DNA of 64,000 nt from Apodospora peruviana (taxonomy: Eukaryota; Ascomycota; Sordariomycetes; Sordariales; Lasiosphaeriaceae). The stretch is taken from contig JAUEDM010000001.1 in the NCBI GenBank assembly GCA_033439685.1, forward strand, positions 6,944,001 through 7,008,000, given 5' to 3'. Both the position numbers and the translations under genes were made by a program. A model generated the notes under the pieces. It had not been told where the DNA came from, ran no database searches, and saw only the letters and a list, made by a program, of their open reading frames with translations. Position 1 is the stretch's first letter; every line of letters starts with the position of its first letter. Below, piece by piece: positions 61,184 through 64,000 of the stretch.

Positions 61184-62418
61184 GATATATCATATAGTTT
61201 CCGTCGGTCTCCGACTGACAGCCTCAATGATCACCATATTTCTTGGTTCATTTGCAGCCTCTGGCTAGGTTTCCTTGCGTGCCAGGGATCCAGGTAAGGA
61301 CTCGTCCTTACCCTTTTCATCGAAAGAATAAGCACGCTTAACAGCGCGAAAATACATCTAAGGGTGACCAAGGGGGAGTGACCTCGCGGCGCAGAGCGTG
61401 GTCATCAAGTCTCCAAATAACACCCATGTCGCTGCTACCACGGCCCGAGAAACTCTCCAGTGAGATATTTTTGTGTTATATTATGGGCACTGTTGATCTT
61501 GATTACTGTGTTACCGAGTATAGGCAAAAGGAATTTGACTTTATAGTTGAAGATGCTACAAGTATGATGCTTAGGTAATGAGCCGGCTCCTACTCCATCC
61601 GCAAGCAACTAACTCCATATACTGTTCGATACTTTGAACTTTGAGTCGTCTTAGGTCTTTGATATGCCAGTAAAAGGGGCTGCCGGGAAGTCCTCTATCT
61701 ACCGTAATAGGTAGTGTAGGAAGTCACTGCATAACCTACAATGGTGTAAAGATGTTTGTGCCTTATTTATTTGAGGACAGAGACCGTCCAAGGGGCTGCG
61801 ATTACCATGTACCTGCCCATGTCAGTAGTGACGGCGAAATATGATGGAATAATCCCGCTGTGGTACCTCGGTATTAGTAGGGCATAGACTTAGCTTGTCA
61901 TTCGCCAAGAGTCATGATCCGATATGTGACGGCGGTCGCACATAACCTACTACAACTGCGCTAACAACCCCTCAATCCAAAAGGATGTCGGAATTCCAAG
62001 GTGACAAGGCTTGGGATCTAGTGGGTTATATACTGCATGGGCCCAGGCCATGACACGGTAGGTAATTTTCCCGTACAAGTACCATACTGTCTACCTACAA
62101 GTAAGATACCCGTGCCATTCTTCGGTCCCGCCCTTGGAATGACGATGCTGCGGAGCTACCCCGCGCGCCGATACCGACCGGGGCGATGAGGATACTGACA
62201 CTAAAGTGGACTCATCCGGCCCAGACCGGAATGGACCCGTACTACAACTATCGGTATAACCATCCCCTTCCTCAAAATAAACTGTTCGAGATAATTCTCC
62301 AACACACGTCTTTTTTCCACTCTGTTGCTACTCCTCAAAGAACCCGGTTCCATTAAGATTTGAAAGTCCGGATCCATTATTACAGCGGTCTTAAACCCGA
62401 GTTACAACAACAGAACTC
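61184..62418. other. Intergenic region without recognised gene
   Basis: No gene is convincing. The region contains AGGTA/TACCTAC motifs near 62057-62106. The last 150 bp has the pyrimidine-rich character of a promoter for the gene at 62419. Confidence 0.55.
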
Positions 62419-63780
62419 ATGGCCACCTCCGACTCCGGAGCCCCTGCCGCTCTGGCCGTGCCCGAGCACGATTCCCCGGCGGCCACCGTGCCGCCAGTCA
62501 CGGGTCCGAATCAGCTAGCCGCGGCCTTTGGCAAGACGCTGTCTCTGGCGTCCCGCTCGGTCCACGCCGACGACTACATCAACAACCACCAGGCCGTCGC
62601 GCCACCGCTACACGTGTCCACCACCTTCCGCTACTCTCGGAACCCAGATGACTTGAAGCAGTGGGATAACCACAACGTACATACTTTAAATTCCTCCTCT
62701 ATTTCTCTCCATTACAAACACTAACACTCATAAAAGCCCGCCGCACCATATGACTCGCACATGTACTCGCGCGACAGCGCGCCCAACACAACGCGCCTGG
62801 AAGCGATCCTGACCTCGGTGCTGGGCGGACCAGCCCTAACCTACGCGTCCGGGCTCGCGGCCTTCCACGCCATGATGGTCTTCCTCAACCCCAAACGCAT
62901 CGCCATCGGCGGCGGCTACCACGGCTGCCACGGCGTGATCAAGGTCCTGCACAAGCTCAACGGCCTCGAGCAGCTCGAGATCGAGGACGACGCCGACCTG
63001 GCCCGCCTACAAAAGGGCGACATCATCCACGTCGAGACCCCGCTCAACCCGACCGGCGAGGCCCGCGACCTGGCCTACTACCGCCGCAAGGCCGACGAGC
63101 TAGGCTGCTACCTGACCGTCGACGCCACCTTCGCCCCGCCGCCGCTCCAAAACCCCTTCGAGTTCGGCGTCGACGTCGTGATGCACAGCGGGACCAAGTA
63201 CTTTGGCGGCCACAGCGACATGCTGAGCGGCGTGCTGGCGGTGCGGCCGGACCGCGCGGGCGGATGGATGCAGGGCCTGCGCGAGGAGAGGCTCGTCATC
63301 GGCGGCGTGATGGGCAGTCTCGAGGGCTGGTTGGGCGTGCGCAGTCTGCGGACGCTTGAGCTGCGCGTGACGAGGCAAAGCGAGAGCGCGCAGCGCTTGG
63401 TCGACTGGCTGTCCTCCGAGGTGAACGGGGGTAAGGGTTTGGTCTCCGAGACGGTGCTTAAGCTCCAGCACGCCTCGCTGCAGCCTGAGGCGGCGGATGA
63501 GACATCGTGGCTGCGGAAGCAGATGCCCAACGGTTTTGGGCCAGTCTTTTCGATTTGGATGAAGTCGGAGGAGCTCGCCAAGCGGTTGCCGAGCAAGCTG
63601 CACCTGTTCCAGCACGCCACGAGTCTTGGTGGCGTCGAGAGTCTGATCGAGTGGCGTGCCATGACGGACAAGAGCGTCGACAGGAAGCTGCTGCGGGTAA
63701 GCATCGGCGTGGAAGGGTGGGAGGATTTGAGGGATGATTTGCTGCAGGGCTTCCAGGCGTTGAAGGACGAGCTAGCTTAG
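62419..63780 (+). CDS. PLP-dependent trans-sulfuration-family enzyme (Cys/Met metabolism)
   Basis: Two exons (62419-62676 and 62737-63780; 60-bp intron with CTAAC branch) give 433 residues. The fold family is that of cystathionine gamma-synthase and beta/gamma-lyases, which use pyridoxal phosphate for elimination or replacement on sulfur amino acids. The sequence is closest in style to the uncharacterised fungal subgroup typified by fission yeast SPAC23A1.14c, so the substrate is unknown. Visible features are SRSVHADDYINNHQAVAPPLHVSTTF, YASGLAAFHAMM, the phosphate-contact GGGYHGCHG, HVETPLNPTG, the PLP-ring Asp in VDATFAPPPLQ (Asp215) and the Schiff-base lysine in MHSGTKYFGGHSD (Lys240). The C-terminus ends in LLRVSIGVEGWEDLRDDL, also family-like. 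Third codon positions are very GC-rich compared with the accessory block to the left. Confidence 0.9.
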
Positions 63781-64000
63781 TTGTGCCCAGGGAGGCGATC
63801 GATGGCCGGGCTCAAATATAAGATATAATATACCATGGAGATATAGACGGGACAACAAAACACTCGTGGTGATTAGTCGGACAACAAACTTTGATGAAGT
63901 TGAACCCTCCCAAAACTCCGAATACTCTGTCGGCCCGATTCCTTTCCCAACGCCGATTTTTAAAGCACTTGGAGCCAGTAAATAATACAAGGCCATGAAA
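63781..64000. other. 3' flank at window edge
   Basis: Only the downstream flank of the PLP enzyme gene is present. A short minus-strand frame overlaps it but has no support. Confidence 0.6.

Noticed and set aside
63772..63996. Minus-strand 74-codon frame at the right edge
   Set aside because: It overlaps the end of the PLP enzyme gene and shows no motif; it is probably chance.

Overview
The window looks like nuclear DNA of a filamentous ascomycete, most likely a Sordariomycete. Introns are short (47-112 bp), with GTAAGT/GTATGT-type donors and CTAAC/CTGAC branch sites. Intergenic DNA is long and rich in microsatellites. The gene set (APC2, RAD17, TPA1/OFD1, a NACHT-C2H2 receptor, a PHD-finger module) is typical of Pezizomycotina. 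I recognised no rRNA or tRNA gene, CRISPR array, intact transposon or viral element. Assignments rest on reading the sequence and on remembered family features; no database search was run.

Layout. At 1-707 (minus) lies the N-terminal part of a Gln/His/Pro-rich protein that runs off the left edge. About 9 kb without a recognisable gene follows. APC2, the cullin subunit of the anaphase-promoting complex, occupies 9770-13015 (minus), with unresolved candidate exons just upstream (13134-13868). Another 11 kb lacks recognisable genes. A four-exon C2H2 zinc-finger protein sits at 25141-26516 (minus), and 12.6 kb of gene-poor DNA separates it from a small membrane-protein gene at 39109.

From 39 to 52 kb genes are dense and conserved: RAD17 (minus), a questin-oxidase-like DUF4243 protein (minus) divergent from ribulose-phosphate 3-epimerase (plus), TPA1/OFD1 (plus), and a conserved protein of unknown function with a 29-nt microexon (plus).

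From 52.7 to 61.2 kb the DNA has an accessory character. It holds a SNF2/Rad5-like helicase gene that appears to be decaying, a divergent and intact seven-exon NACHT receptor with C-terminal zinc-finger-like motifs, and a PHD-finger gene with a 15-bp minisatellite, a 32-bp direct repeat and a stop codon inside a common fungal tail motif, followed by a second copy of that tail. An interstitial telomere-like repeat lies beside the helicase relic. The right end (62419-63780) encodes a PLP-dependent trans-sulfuration-family enzyme.

The conserved genes do not form one pathway: cell-cycle control (APC2), DNA-damage checkpoint (RAD17), pentose phosphate metabolism (RPE) and translation or oxygen response (TPA1). 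The accessory block is the most dynamic part. The most testable mechanistic observation is a pair of opposing C13 and G10 tracts flanking the microexon at 51412-51440.
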